A stretch of DNA of 64,000 bases from Ornithodoros turicata (lineage: Eukaryota; Arthropoda; Arachnida; Ixodida; Argasidae), in contig NW_026999295.1 of NCBI RefSeq assembly GCF_037126465.1, positions 3,658,001-3,722,000 on the forward strand. Reading direction: 5' to 3'. Positions 34,119-46,077 of this stretch are shown piece after piece. Position numbers and translations under genes: made by a program. The notes under the pieces are model-generated. The model was not told where the DNA came from, searched no databases, and saw nothing but the letters and a program-made list of their open reading frames with translations. Each line of letters starts with the position of its first letter. The stretch's first letter is position 1.

Positions 34119-35560
34119 CTTGAGGGGCCATTTTTTGTCGACTATTTTTTCCTACCCCCGTACGCATGGTATCCACCACATGCGAAATCATTATTCAGCA
34201 TGAAACGGACGTAATCTTTAAATTTCCTTATCAACTTAGCGTATCTTGCTACAATTTACCTAGACGTTTCGTGTCCTCCGTTGCTTTCCATGCTGGAGCA
34301 GCGCTCACATTATTTTATGCCCTCTAGTCTAACGTGTGCAGCTTCGACATTATTGAAATGTTTCGCCCTGGTTTTCTTTTAAATAATCAATCAATCAATT
34401 ATTGAAATGTGTTCGGTTTGGAAGAAACATCGATGCGATTAGGAATTCGAACGTTGAATTGAATGTTTGATTCGGAATTCAAACAGAATATACGACTACT
34501 CGCTTCGGTTTTCCTTTTTTCCCTTTTTTCTTTAATTCATCTTCATATCCCCCCCCCCCCCACCGTGTTTATTCACACTGTAGCAAAAAGCCGACGTCCA
34601 AAGTGAACAAGCCCATGTCCCTCAGGGGACATTTTTTGTGTGCACATTTCTTCGAGCTGATAATTTTTTCGGTGGCATTTTGATTATTTGGGGGGGTGGG
34701 GGCATTTTTCCCTAAAACCCTGCACCGGAGCAACTAATAACAAAAGCAGTGCCGATTTTCATACTCAGTGCAATTAAAAACTTGTATGCTTTCAAAGACA
34801 GCACCATATAAAAGTAGGATACATGGTCCTTTCACCGAAAAATTGGCGGCCACTGTGCACAGAAAACAAACAAGGGTGATCGACACAGCTGCAGACTTGC
34901 CTGCCGGAAAACTTGCATTGCCATACCGATCAGGTCGGAAAAACCCTAGGCAGGGAACAGACTGGGAGATTGCGACACACATACTATCTCCAACAATCCC
35001 AAACAGCAGACGCTTTTGTCATTCCCTTACCTAATCTCCCAAAAAGAGCTGTTTCAAAGACTTCATCAGAGGGAATGGAACCTTTCAGGAAAGGGAATCT
35101 AGGATAGGGTGTTGGATTTACGCTGCTGTGTGGCGGAGGGATTCTTTGTACCCCTTTAGCCCGCGATATGGCGCCACAGGGAGGCGCAAAATGCAGCGCG
35201 TTACCAACCCTCACATTTTATCATATATCGAGAGAACAGATAATCGGATGTGGATGATCCTCGTGTTAAAATGGTCTAGAAAGATTTTTGCTTTGCCGCT
35301 CCAGGAAAATTTCCGCATAGGTCTCTTAGTTTTTTTATCAGAGCGTTTCAAAGCTTGAGTATCCAATTTTGGTAATTTTTTGTACTTCAATAACGCGTTT
35401 AGAAAAATGTCTTGAGAAAAGCAATATTTTTTCCCTGAAGCGACAAAGCGCATTTCCGAATGCTATCCAACAAGACCAGTCTCGTGAAAATCGGTTCATT
35501 ATTTTCCGAAAGAGACTGCAAAGTTTGTCCCATAGAAAATACATGGGGCCGCCGGAGGTG
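34119..35560. other. Right interior of the TTAA element, no gene seen
   Basis: A C12 run at about 34550 and a G-rich run near 34690 are present. The terminal 150 bp (35410-35560) are part of the element end. No supported gene. Confidence 0.45.
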
Positions 35561-36592
35561 GTATCCCCTCTTAAGTTAGTTCCGAATTTTTCAAAAACTA
35601 GCTACGTAGTGTTTCGACCAGTACAGACATCACTTGATCTTGAGAAGTCAAGTGTGTATTTTGCTTCTCACAGGCTCTCTCGGGCAGAGTCGGTAAAGTT
35701 TTTGGGTGTCACACTTAATCAGCACCTTAATTGGCAAGAACATTTTAGTTACATTTGAGGGAAAATATGTTGCGGCCTACAGGCACTGTCGAAGGTCAGA
35801 ACCTTTTTTCCCGCACGCATACTGGTCAATATCTGCAATGCTTTGATCCACAAAAACTTAAACTATGCTCTCGTGGCATATGGACTAACTTATAGCAGTG
35901 TACTTCAGCTTTTGCTAATAGTTCAGAAGCGTGCACTGAGAATCATACTGGCGAAGGGTCCCAGGGACTCGATAACACACGCCTTCTCCCTATTTTCGAT
36001 TATGGATGTCTTTACACTTATCAAATATAAATTAATTTTACTAGTACACATATTGGTGTACTCCACTAGAGTACTAAGTTCTGTTTCTCTTAGATATTAC
36101 AACACAACTTATTCGTCGCGCAGAACATACATGCACCTTAGAATGCCCTTCCTAAGAACTGCTTTTGGTATATATAGATTTAGTTATTGCGGACCAAAAG
36201 CGAGGAATGAATTACCAAAAGAGCTTCGGCAATTAAATGACTTTTTCTTATTTTAGACAGCGACTACGAGCACACTTAACCGGGCATTGATGCACCGCTA
36301 TCTTTGTCACTGTTTTACTGTATGATATTATTGTCGCTAGTAATGCATGTCACTAGTCATTTTACTTTAGGTGTTGGCGTTGTAGTTGAGAATTATTGCT
36401 GATGCAGTTAATTTGTTGTACATCTGTTACATACCTGTGGTTTCACTTTACTACACTTGTGCTGATAGGCTGACCCACAAGACATGTAACGCAGTTTCCA
36501 TATTGTTTGCCCGCATGGGACTACATAACAGGCTGCGGCCTCGTAGTCCCACATTTCATCACTGTACGGGCACGTGTCAGTAAATAAAAAAG

Positions 36593-37367
36593 AAATGTGC
36601 ACCCCGCTGGTAGTTGGGTCATTTGAACAATATCACCAAGTAATCAGTCAACTCAGTACGCTTAGCTGTGTCCCCACCGTGACATAGACGAAATTGCTAA
36701 AGATGTGCACACGAGCACTTTAGTGTGCACCCCGCTGGGAGTTGGGTCATTGGAACCATATCACCAAGTAATCAGTCAGCGTAGGACGCTTCGCTGTGTT
36801 CCCAGCGCGACATAGACGAAATTTCTAAAAATATGCATACCATCCCTTTAATGTGCACCCCGCTGCTAGTTGGGTCATTGGAACCATATCATCAAGTAAT
36901 CAGTCAGCTCAGGACGCTTCGCTGTGTCCCCTGCGCGACATAGACGAAACTGCTAAAAATGTGCACACCAGCCCTTCAATGTGCACCCCGCTGCTAGTTG
37001 GGTCATTGGAACCATATCACCAAGTAATCAGTCAGCTTAGGACGCTTCGCTGTGTTCCCACCGCAGCATAGCCAAAATTGCTAAAAACGTGCACACCAGC
37101 CCTTTAATGTGCACCCCGCTGATAGTTGGGTCACTTGAACAATATCACCAAGTAATCAGTCTTCTCTGGACGCTTAGCTGTGTTCCCAGCGTGACATAGA
37201 CAAAATTGCTAAAAACGTGCACACCAGCCCTTTAATGTGCACCCCGTTGGTAGTTGGGTCATTTGAACAATATCACCAAGTAATTAGTCAGCTAAGGACG
37301 CTTCGCTGTGTTCCCACCGCGACAGAGACGAAATTGCTAAAAACGTGCACGCTACCCCTTTAAACCA
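36593..37367 (+). repeat. 128-bp satellite array, right block (about 6 units)
   Basis: Continuation of the array at 28295-31520 after the LINE insertion, with the same monomers and period. Its last unit is cut at ACCCCTTTAAAC by a hAT MITE. Confidence 0.95.
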
Positions 37368-37375
37368 GGATAGGG

Positions 37376-38163
37376 TAACGGACGTATTTTCGTTGCCGTT
37401 CTCATTTTCGTTTCCGCTATCCGTTTCTGATACCCGCCTTTCAATTTCGTTTCCCTTACGCTTCCGTTACTGTTTCCGGTAATGGAACGGCTGTTACACA
37501 GCTGACTGGAGGACAGTCAATCCGACCCTGGCAGCAACCTGTTTTGCCCAAGTACTGCTTCGGAGTCTCGCGTACACACACGCGTACTTTTACGTCGTTG
37601 GGATGCGCACATCTTGCAAGATTAAAAAAAAATGTAGGAACATGTCTTCAGTCTTCGGTCACTGTGAGTCCAGCAACTCATGATGGGCGTGACCTACATC
37701 CAATGTCGCATGCATTAGCGAGCGCTCTCAGTAGTAAATAATACTGCCATAGCAACGAAAGCAAAATGAAAAAAGTAAAAAATAAACAACTAAAAATTGT
37801 AGCCTGTTATCCTCGTGCTGTGGTGGAGTATAGTCATGTGTTGATGTCATAGAGTTATGAGGAACAGGACGAGGTAAGAGAGGGATGCACCCTCGAGATC
37901 CAATATTGCGCTTTGTTTCTATGCCCTCCTGTAGTATTTAGAGAATTACACGGAATGGATTCACCAAAATACAAAAATAAAATGAAAAGTCACCTAAATG
38001 TCATCACACGGGAATAGCCATTTCCCCAATTCACCGGACGATAATTTTCATTTCCGTTTCCGGTAATGGAGGACCGTGGTATGCGTTTCCGTTATCGTTA
38101 CCATCTCCAATTTCGGTAATATACCGTTCCTGTTTCCGGTACCATTACCGTTACCCTTTCCTG
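37376..38163. mobile_element. hAT MITE, 788 bp, in the last satellite unit
   Basis: Ends CAGGATAGGGTAACGG and CCGTTACCCTTTCCTG, an imperfect terminal inverted repeat with GGTAACGG-type subterminal words. The flanking 8 bp, CTTTAAAC at 37368-37375 and 38164-38171, are identical. No transposase inside. Confidence 0.92.
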
Positions 38164-38187
38164 CTTTAAACTGCAGATGTGCATTAT

Positions 38188-38236
38188 TTAGATGGCTGCG
38201 CCGGAAATACAACAAAGCGGTCCCTGCCGCGGTCTA
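38188..38236 (+). repeat. Copy of the AGATGGCTGCGCC...GCGGTCCC flank
   Basis: Shares about 35 bp with 27113-27150. It sits where the satellite array ends, as it does at the lone fragment at 27050-27155. Confidence 0.6.
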
Positions 38237-38264
38237 GTTTTTTCCGTTATCAATAGATAGATAC

Positions 38265-38725
38265 CCTGTGCATCCCACATATGAGGGTGAGTGCACTCAC
38301 CATAGGCCTCATGGCTTGAGCGTCGTCAATTCGCGTTACTGAAGGCCTCACGTGTGAGTGCCTTCATAATTTGCGCAAGCCTCGCATGGGTCATTTGACC
38401 TCATTTCTGAGTGCTCTCATAGTGACCTCACACCCCTCAGGCCTTACCAGTGACTTCACTCACACAGACCTGGCGCCCCTCAGACCCCATGAGTGCACTC
38501 ACAGGAGGTCTCATGAGGGGCAAAACCTCATGAGTGCACTGAAAGGAGACCTCTGAGGGGCAAAACCTCATGAGTGCACTCATAGAAGACCTCGTGAGGG
38601 GCAAAACCTCATGAGTGCACTCACGGATGGCCCCATCGTGGGCTTGTTCTCACTCACACTCACCTCAAAGGCGTGAAATGAGGATGAGGGGCACTCATGA
38701 GGACCCTGATGAGTGAGTTCGCCCA
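38265..38725. repeat. TGAGTGCACTCA-rich block with about 50-bp tandem units
   Basis: The perfect 12-bp palindrome TGAGTGCACTCA or one-base variants occur repeatedly. Between 38490 and 38630 the unit ending GGGGCAAAACCTCATGAGTG repeats three times at about 50 bp spacing. No gene. Confidence 0.85.
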
Positions 38726-38927
38726 GCTATGCTCAGAGGCTGCAAAAGAATGAATCAGACTTGCCCTCTCGAAATGGGTGCAGTGAATTGAAAGCGCGGA
38801 TCGCTACCGAGATCGTGTTCACTTCGAGAATTGCAAGCCATGCTGCTGCTGTGGGTGGTGGGGAAAGGACTCGCCGTTGTGGGACTCATAGAGGTGGTCA
38901 ACTTCACGACTGACGACGTGAGGAAAT

Positions 38928-39005
38928 GTGCGTCCTGGGCCGACTTCTAAGGGAACTGTGCCAGCATATATGATCTGAAAGCTTCTGAGGATAACCCAGG
39001 CAAAG
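38928..39005 (-). repeat. SINE fragment
   Basis: GCGTCCTGGGCCGACTTC and the following AACTGTGCC and AACCCAGG match the body of the SINE at 55023-55324, but the tRNA-like head is missing. Confidence 0.75.
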
Positions 39006-39104
39006 TCGTGACCTCGCCCAAGCTCCATCGCTCAAGGAGGGCCGCGTATGGCCACGGCGGCAAAAGAGAAAGTGTGAACAACTGCGACACAGCGACTCGC
39101 CTTA

Positions 39105-39728
39105 AGGCTAGTTCACACATACGGCAATGGCATACCTGAATCGTGGACGGCACGGCACATTGCGCCGTTTCCTCGCCGTTGAGACGCCGTGATGGCTTCC
39201 GCGGCACTGCAAAAGGAAGTCCAGACATGTTCAACTTCTGCCGTGCCGTGACCTCGCCCACTCTCCATCGATCAATGGGCGCTGCGCATGAGAAAAAACT
39301 GCCGGCGCGTGCCGTGTTTAGTAATGGGGGAGAAGGAAGGGAAGATGATACGATAACGAAAGGACCCGTGTTGTTCGGGAGAGCGTGCGACCACGGCGGG
39401 CAAAGAGACTGTGTGAAGAACAGCGACAAGCGACCGCAGCTTGTCGCCGTGCCGTTGTCGTTCGCCGTCCCCGCCGTTGTCCCCCGCAGGGATTTCCCTG
39501 CACCGCCTTTTATTTTGCAGCCCTTTACACCCCTGTTTCTTGCCCCTGAAATGTCTGAGATTGCTCAATACAGTTCGGCTATATACCAGTGAATACACCC
39601 AATTCACGTTTCCATAACCAATCACTCCCGCCCTTTTGTTTGGAGCTTGGTGCACCCCTCGAGGTGGATTTATTGCGAAACTGGTCGTCCGCCGTCCCCG
39701 CCGCAGCCGTATGTGTGAAGTATCCCTA
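39105..39728. mobile_element. Inverted-repeat MITE
   Basis: Left end TTAAGGCTAGTTCACACATA and right end (read inverted) TTAGGGATACTTCACACATA, followed on both by CGGC. No unambiguous target duplication; TTAA/TTAG at the edges hints at a TTAA target. The interior is CGGC-rich and has no transposase. Confidence 0.65.
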
Positions 39729-40119
39729 ATCAGTACACTGCACAGGTACCAACTGTTTTTAATCTCTCGTCTTAGTTATATGTCTTCGGTAACACATATG
39801 TTTGTAATGTGTTTGTTGATATTTGTTTGATACTACAAGCAGAGACTCAAGTCGTTGACATTAGTGAGTGACATTCACCCAAGAAACGATGATAACGTAC
39901 TGGGTAAAGTTTACCCTTAAAATGATTTACTGCCTCCTAACTCTGGGTCCGATCAGACATGGGATTCTTCTCGCGATTCCTTCGTCGCCGCCAGCTCCCT
40001 CTACACCGAGCGCCCTACTCGTCATCCTCGAGGCTATCTCGTGGAACCTCGAAAGAGGCGCCCAGAATATATTTCCGGAAATATATATATATATCCCGGA
40101 ATATCTCCGGGCTGCATCC

Positions 40120-40830
40120 AGGAACTGGTAGCCCTAATGACTTCCAACGTCGACAGTCATTTACCAGGCATCCGTGACGGGTGCCTGGAGATTATCGGCG
40201 AAGTTCTCCGCACCTACCCCAGGCACCTCGGCTTCATGGACGTAGCGAGATTTCTTCTCGGCGAGCTGATCTGCGACCACCACGACGACGCCGTCGACAG
40301 AATAGTTCGTGACTTGGTGGCTCATGTCTTCCTCATAAACCGTCTTGCAGCCATGGACTACACCAGCCGCCTGCTGCTCAAAGTAGATGACGTGACGGCT
40401 GCGCGAATCATGGCACTCACCCTCCAACCACACCCGATAGTCTCGCGCTTGTCGTCTGCCTTGTCGTCGTATCATCATCTCACTAATCATCCCACCTACC
40501 GTATCACCTGTTCATCTTATCACCCTCCCATCTTCCACAAGGTAGTCAGGGAGCGAAAGTCCAACCTGCAGCCTCCACGCGGCGCTCCTGGACTCCTGTG
40601 GGCGTCATCGCCGGAGACTAATGGCCGGCTCTGGCTCACATGAGTCATCCTGCATTCACGGCTGCCAATGTTCTGAAATCAGATCTACTACAGCTGCAGG
40701 CGCACATCGTACATACCTTAGCCTACAAAAGAAGAGCAAAATCCATTTCAAGCACTTCAGCTACAACCTAGCACGACACAGTAGGTGCAGCTACTATGGC
40801 GCACATAATCTACACCTGCTTCAGGATTCT
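40120..40830 (+). CDS. Possible host exon(s), helical protein fragment
   Basis: The frame at about 40119-40460 (after GCATCCAG, an acceptor-like site) reads ELVALMTSNVDSHL and continues through CLEIIGEVLRTYPRHLGF and ARFLLGELICDHHDD to MALTLQPHPIV. It is leucine-rich with heptad-like spacing suggestive of HEAT-like helices, with GC-rich third positions unlike the surrounding repeats. A second stretch at about 40640-40740 (NVLKSDLLQLQAHIVHTLA) has similar character. I do not recognise the gene. It may be a host exon, a gene fragment or a retrocopy. Confidence 0.3.
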
Positions 40831-40884
40831 AGATGAGTAACTGAGAGAACGACCACGGACTGCTGCACACACAAAAAAAAAATG

Positions 40885-42660
40885 TATGGCGACATGCCTT
40901 GTCATATATGTCTCGGAGTTGCCAGAGAGCTTGTAACTACGTTTCTACTAACCCGGACAATACGGTGCAAGCTTCGCACTAGTTTCAGAAAACATAGCCA
41001 GCTCGAGAGCAGTATCAGCGCGAACAATAAAGAATATATGTTAAAGATCCGCGGATTCAACACGAATACGGCCTGACACTGTCTTCAGCAAGTTTTCGGC
41101 GGCTTCCACACTAGTCTGGTGACAAATAAGGACACCATGCAGAGTTGATATTGTCCAATCTACAATGCCTTGTCACACGTCTCGAAGTTACCGGAGCTAG
41201 CAACTACGTTTCTACAGACTCGAAAAATACGGTGCAAACTTTGCACTAGCTTCAGAAAACAGTCAGCTCGAGAGCAGCAGCTGCGAGAACAGTAAAGAAT
41301 ATTTGCTAAAAATATGCGGCGTCGACATGAATACGGCCTGACACTGTCTTCAACAAGTTTTCGGCGGCTTCCGGACTATTCTGGTGACGAATGAGAATAT
41401 TAGAGTCGATATTGTCCAAGCTACAATGCCTTGTTATACGTCTTTGAGGTGCTTAGAACTATAACTACGTTTCTACAAACTCGTAAAATACGGCGCAAAC
41501 TTTGCACTAGCTTCAGATAACAGAGTCAGCTCAATAGAGGGGTAGCTGCGAGAACAATAAAGAATATGTGCCAAAAAATGAATGGCGACACTGTGGATAC
41601 GACCTGACACTATTTTCAGCAAGTCTTAGGCGGCTTCTACATTGTTCTGATGACAAACAGAGATACCAGAGTTGATATTGTCCCATCTGCAATGTCAGCT
41701 CGAGAGCAGTAGCTGCGGAACAATAAAGAATAGATGCTGAAAATCTGCGGCGGCTACACTATTCTGGTGACGAATAAGGATACCAGAGTCAATATTGTGC
41801 AAGCTGCAGAACCTTGTCATACATCTGGGAGGTGCCTAGTGCTGTTAATTACGTTTCTACAAACTCGTAAAATACGGTGCAGACTTTGCACTTGCTTCAG
41901 GTAATCAAACCAGCTCAATAGAGGGTTAGCTGCGGCAGATGCCGAAATCTTTGTGGCGACAACATGGATACGACCTGACACTATCTTCGGCAAGTCCTAG
42001 GCAGCTTCTACATCATTCTGGTGACAAGTAGGGATACCAGAGTTGATATTGTCTCATCTGCAATACCTTATCATACGTATCGGATGTAACAGAGCTAGCA
42101 ACAACGTCTTTATCAACCCGCGAAATATGGCGAAAACTGTGCTCTAGCTTCGGAAAACACAGCGAGCGCTAGAGGAGTAGCTGCGAGAACAATAAAAAAC
42201 GGATGCTAGATCATCTGTTGTGACAACATAGATACTAGCTGACACTATCTTCAGCAAGTCTTCGGCGGCTTCTGTAGTGTTCTGGCGACAAATACGCGCA
42301 CCAGCTAGAGTTGATATTGTCCCACCTGCAATGCCTTCGTCGTACGTCTGTGAGGTACCAAAGTTAGCAGCCTCGTCATTAGAAATGCGGGAACATCAAA
42401 ATACAGAGCCATATACAGTTGAGTAGCTGAAAGAAGAATAAATAACAGATGCTAAAAATCTGTGGCGTCAGCACGAATGCGACCTGACACTGTCTTCAGC
42501 AAGTCTTCGGGGTCTTCTCCGCCGATACCACAGCTGATATTGTCCCATCTACAATGTCGTATGTCTCGGCATGTTCTCTTCGCCATGTTCCCCAGCCAAG
42601 ACTGTCCATGGCGATATATAACTGAAATCACTACTCCTCTTCATCGCCATCTTTGCTTCG
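40885..42660. repeat. About 266-bp minisatellite, 6-7 units
   Basis: CCTGACACT(G/A)TCTTCAGCAAG starts recur at about 41071, 41337, 41602, 41973, 42239 and 42482. Spacing is 265-266 bp except one 371-bp step (a partial extra unit around 41690-41800) and a final 243-bp step. Shared inner words: AACTACGTTTCTAC, TTTGCACTAGCTTCAG, AACAATAAAGAAT. No coding potential. Confidence 0.92.
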
Positions 42661-42766
42661 GCCTCGCCTAAGGACCTTTTCCATTGAGGGGCTTATCTTA
42701 TCGCCTCTCAATGCCACATATCACCTAACATGAATTATTTTGTTAAGCTATCGGTCGATCGGTCAA

Positions 42767-42895
42767 AAGACGTAAGCGAAGGTTACAGAAATAGTAACTG
42801 AGTTACAGTTACAAGTACTGTTTTTGAAATGCGATTAGAGGTATAGCGAGTTACTACATTAAAGCGGCTTGGTTCTTTACAGTTACCTTAAAAAG
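42767..42895 (+). repeat. Direct repeat left of hAT-B
   Basis: About 125 bp starting TCAAAAGACGTAAGCG and containing GAGTTACTACATTAAAGCG. It matches 45951-46077 in the same orientation. Confidence 0.85.
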
Positions 42896-43194
42896 AAGGG
42901 GATAAATGTATCTCTCGAACATATTGTTTTAGCACCTGTGCGGTCCCCGCATGTATAGTTATGGCGAATTCGGGTTGCCATTTCATGGCAACACGGCCTA
43001 ACGCTCGGAAATTGCTAGGTTGGTGGCCCGAGCTGGATCACGTGACCGTTGCCACCCGAACATGAGGACTGGAATCGGATGCCGGTTTTATAGTTACGTG
43101 GATCACGCTAGGGGCATCACGGTCGCCCGTCTTCGGGCTCCGTAGTTTGCTAAACCTCGTGAACTTCGACGTTGGGAACAATGAGGGCACTCAC

Positions 43195-45627
43195 CAGGGT
43201 TCGAAAAAACACGTTGTTTTGTAAAAAAAAACCCGCCCCACTGGGTTTTTGGGGGTTATTTTGGGCGTTATTGGGTACACGTTTTTTTGTTTTTTTTTTC
43301 CGTCAGCGGTATATGCTATTCTAAACTTGTTTGGCAGCATAAGGGCCGGAGGCGGGTCGTTTGGGGTGGCTTCAACATTAAACTGCCCATAAACCGTTGG
43401 TTTGGTACTGAATTTGTGAATCAGAAAGCGAAACAGTTTTCCCACCCGGAGAAAATCGATCTCCAATAGCTTTTTTTTCTAGACATAGTGGGTATTTCGT
43501 ACTTCGTCACTTCTTTTATGTAACCGAAAGCAAGAACCGTCTTCCGTCTTCCGTCTTCTACCTTCGCGTCGATGATAATGGAGAGATCAATCACGCAACG
43601 AAGTTGTGCCAAAACTACTAACGTGCACGATAACCGACGATAACCGTGTTGGACGGGAGCGATATGACCTCTGCAGCGAAGTAAGACTGACACAAATGCT
43701 GGGTTTGACAGATTACATTTCGTGGTCAGCAAACATTGGGAGTAAAAACAAAGGGGAAGCCCATTGCTATCAAGGTCTATGTCATCCGGTGTTTGCCGTC
43801 GTGTTTGTGTGCCGGTGTGCGTGTATTCTGTGTGACATCATGGCTCCTGACAGCGGACGGAGATTAGCTCCTGAATGGAAAGAGGTGAAGCGTTACGAGA
43901 ACGTTTCATCAAAAGTGGTGTGCGTTCATGGCAATACTGATATCAGTGCAAAGATAGAGCGCATCAGAAGCCATCTCGACAAATGTCCATCGCGGGCTTA
44001 TCGTACGCGTTGCGTGACGGATGGGCACCATTTGTGTCAGAAAGATAAGGCGTCTGGACAACAGTACAGTTTGACCGAACCACGTACGAGCAACGTTAAC
44101 TTTGCACTGCAAGTCTTGGAAGAAGACACGTCACATTTGACTTTGAAAGGCCAAAAGCGGAAACTACAGTCCTCCATGGCGGACTTTATTGTTAAGTCGA
44201 CAATTTCTCAGAAAGATGCTCTTGATGCAAAAATTGCGAGGTTCTTCTTTGCGAATCACATTGCTTTCAATGTAGCTGATAACGTACATTATCGTGAAAT
44301 GGTATCATCACTTCGGCCTGGGTACACCGGACCCACATCTAAAGTTATTGGCGGACCCTTACTGGACCGTGCTGCAGAGGAAGCCCAGAATGAGCTCAAA
44401 ATGCAAGTTGGAAGTGGAACTCTGACCGTAATGCTTGATGGCTGGTCAAGCGTGCGCAATGACGCGATTATTGCGACGTGCGTGCACACAGGTTCAAACG
44501 CTTTCCTGCTTGATGCTAAGGAATCTGGTTCCCAAAAGAAGACAGCAGAGTACTGTGTAGAAGTCGCTGAAGAAGCACTAACTTTCTGCAAGGAACATTT
44601 GAATTCTGCGTGTTCGCATTGGTAACTGACAACGAAAATAAAATGAGAAAGATGAAAGAGATTGTTAAAATGCGGCGCCCGGATCTTCTGACGTCTGACG
44701 GAACTACCACATTTACGTTGAGACACGTTTGGAAAAGGACGTGGAACGAAACATTGCCAACATCCTCGACAAAGTTACGTACAGACAAGCGACTTCTCTT
44801 TTGAAGCAGTTATCGCTTGTCCACGCAGCACTGGATAAGCTGCAGAGAGAAAATACCACTCTCGCTGAGGCTGTAGAGGTTTGGTACGACATGATTGAGG
44901 CAAAGGAACTTGAGCCGTATCGTGAAGCTTTTCTGAAAAGGTTCCAGCAAGCTATGGAACCATTTCACTTTGTAGCCAACATGACAGATCCAAAACTAAA
45001 CGGCAAAAGACTTGATCCAGCCCACGAGGATGCAGCAGAAGCGTGGGCCATGGATAATTATCCACAGTACCTCCCAGCCCTTTTAGCATTCAAGATAAAA
45101 GACGAAAATATGTATCCTAAAGTGGCGTTCCACGACTCAGTTGCGACAAGCTTTTCCGCATCAAAGTGGTGGAATATCGTTGGACAAAAGACTGGAAACA
45201 TCCCGGCTGGTTTCTGCAGCTTTCTTGAGAAGTTGCACTACATTCCGGCAAGCACAGCGCCATTAGAGAGGATATTTTCGTCGTTTGGGCTTGTGTGGTC
45301 AAAGTTGCGAAATCGCCTTGGAACTGAAAAAGCAAAGAAGCTTGTCCAAGTGTACCGACACCAACTAAGTCCGCGAACGTGTGGTTTAAGCTGTTCTATA
45401 GTTAATACTTTGTAAACACTGAAGAAGTGTCCAATATATCACGAACGTGCTTGCTATTTAGATGCTAATAAAATTCATTTAACTACGTATTGTGGCTTTT
45501 AGAAGTTTGTTTTTTTAATGCTGCCATGCTTTTCTACGTGTGGGTTTTATTGGGTTAATTGACTTGGGTCGACCAAAAAAAAACCCGGGCGTTTTTTTTC
45601 TAAACTGGGTCCACTCGGCGAACCCTG
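43195..45627 (+). mobile_element. hAT-B element, 2,433 bp
   Basis: Ends CAGGGTTCG and CGAACCCTG. Flanks GCACTCAC (43187-43194) and GCACTCGT (45628-45635) match at 6 of 8 positions. It encodes a hAT transposase at 43840-45415. Poly-A/T and AAACCC tracts sit in the subterminal regions (43222-43300, 45575-45600). Confidence 0.88.
43840..45415 (+). pseudogene. hAT-B transposase
   Basis: Start chosen at MAPDSGRR because the BED-like finger follows (W at residue 10, VCVHGNTDISAKIERIRSHL, then C). The DUF659-like catalytic start is at about 44200-44480 (VADNVHYREMVSSL, TVMLDGWSS with the first Asp). The C-terminal dimerisation domain at 45230-45370 includes PASTAPLERIFSSFG and NRLGTEKAKKLV. Frameshifts near 44610 and between 44700 and 44740 are the only evident damage, and a short segment around the latter looks compressed. 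Length of about 525 codons is near the family norm. It is the best preserved hAT transposase in the window. Confidence 0.85.
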
Positions 45628-45635
45628 GCACTCGT

Positions 45636-45950
45636 CGCCTTTGCAGTGCGGATGTGACGACACCGGATATAGCTAGGCATCCCGCTGCTCGGACGCTTGG
45701 AAACCGGGCGAAAAATAGTCTTAGCTAACAAATTCCGGGCACTCGAAAAGCGCCACATGAACATGCAATGTTGCTTCGCTTTGACCGAGCGAACACGACC
45801 ACTCGGGATCTGTCAAAAAAAGTTGCCCCGGAATGACCAGCCGAATTCGTCATTAGAGACAGTGTTGCAAACAGAGGATTTCCCATGGGCCCTATAAGAG
45901 CACATTTGGAGATAGTGTGAGGTACATGTTCGCGGCTGCGTATAAATTAG
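45636..45950. other. Stretch between hAT-B and the second direct repeat
   Basis: No gene supported. Confidence 0.4.
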
Positions 45951-46077
45951 TCAAAAGACGTAAGCGAGAATTACAGAAATAGTAACTGAATTACAGTCAC
46001 CATGACTCTTTTTGAAGTGCAATTATAGCTATAGCGCGTTACTACATTAAAGCGACTTTGTTATTTACAGCTACTTA
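45951..46077 (+). repeat. Direct repeat right of hAT-B
   Basis: Partner of 42767-42895. Without hAT-B the two copies would lie about 740 bp apart. Confidence 0.85.

Larger units (their letters stand above)
31809..35570. mobile_element. TTAA-flanked inverted-repeat element, 3,762 bp
   Basis: Ends GAGGGGATATCACC and GGTGGTATCCCCTC, flanked on both sides by TTAA (31805-31808 and 35571-35574). Removing the element with one TTAA restores the LINE reading frame exactly (W-L-S-L-I-K-L-V-P). TTAA targets are used by piggyBac and Kolobok transposases. No transposase ORF is visible inside, so it is non-autonomous. It carries a hAT MITE (33369-34118) and a tRNA-like SINE relic. Confidence 0.88.
31521..36590 (+). 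mobile_element. 5'-truncated LINE inserted into the satellite, itself interrupted
   Basis: Reverse transcriptase sequence starts abruptly at about 31530 (SLLATYLTGRTQYVS), passes VPHGSILGPLLFLVFIND and the catalytic YADD (about 31704), and reaches WLSLIK at 31806. It resumes at 35575 after a 3.76 kb insertion with LVPNFSKTSYVVF and continues to a stop at 36254-36256. One TGA (35756-35758) lies in the second part. The 3' end is AATAAAAAAG at about 36581-36590. AATGTGC from the satellite occurs on both sides, a probable 7-bp target duplication. Related to the LINE at 52.7 kb (CR1/L2/Jockey-like). Confidence 0.85.
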
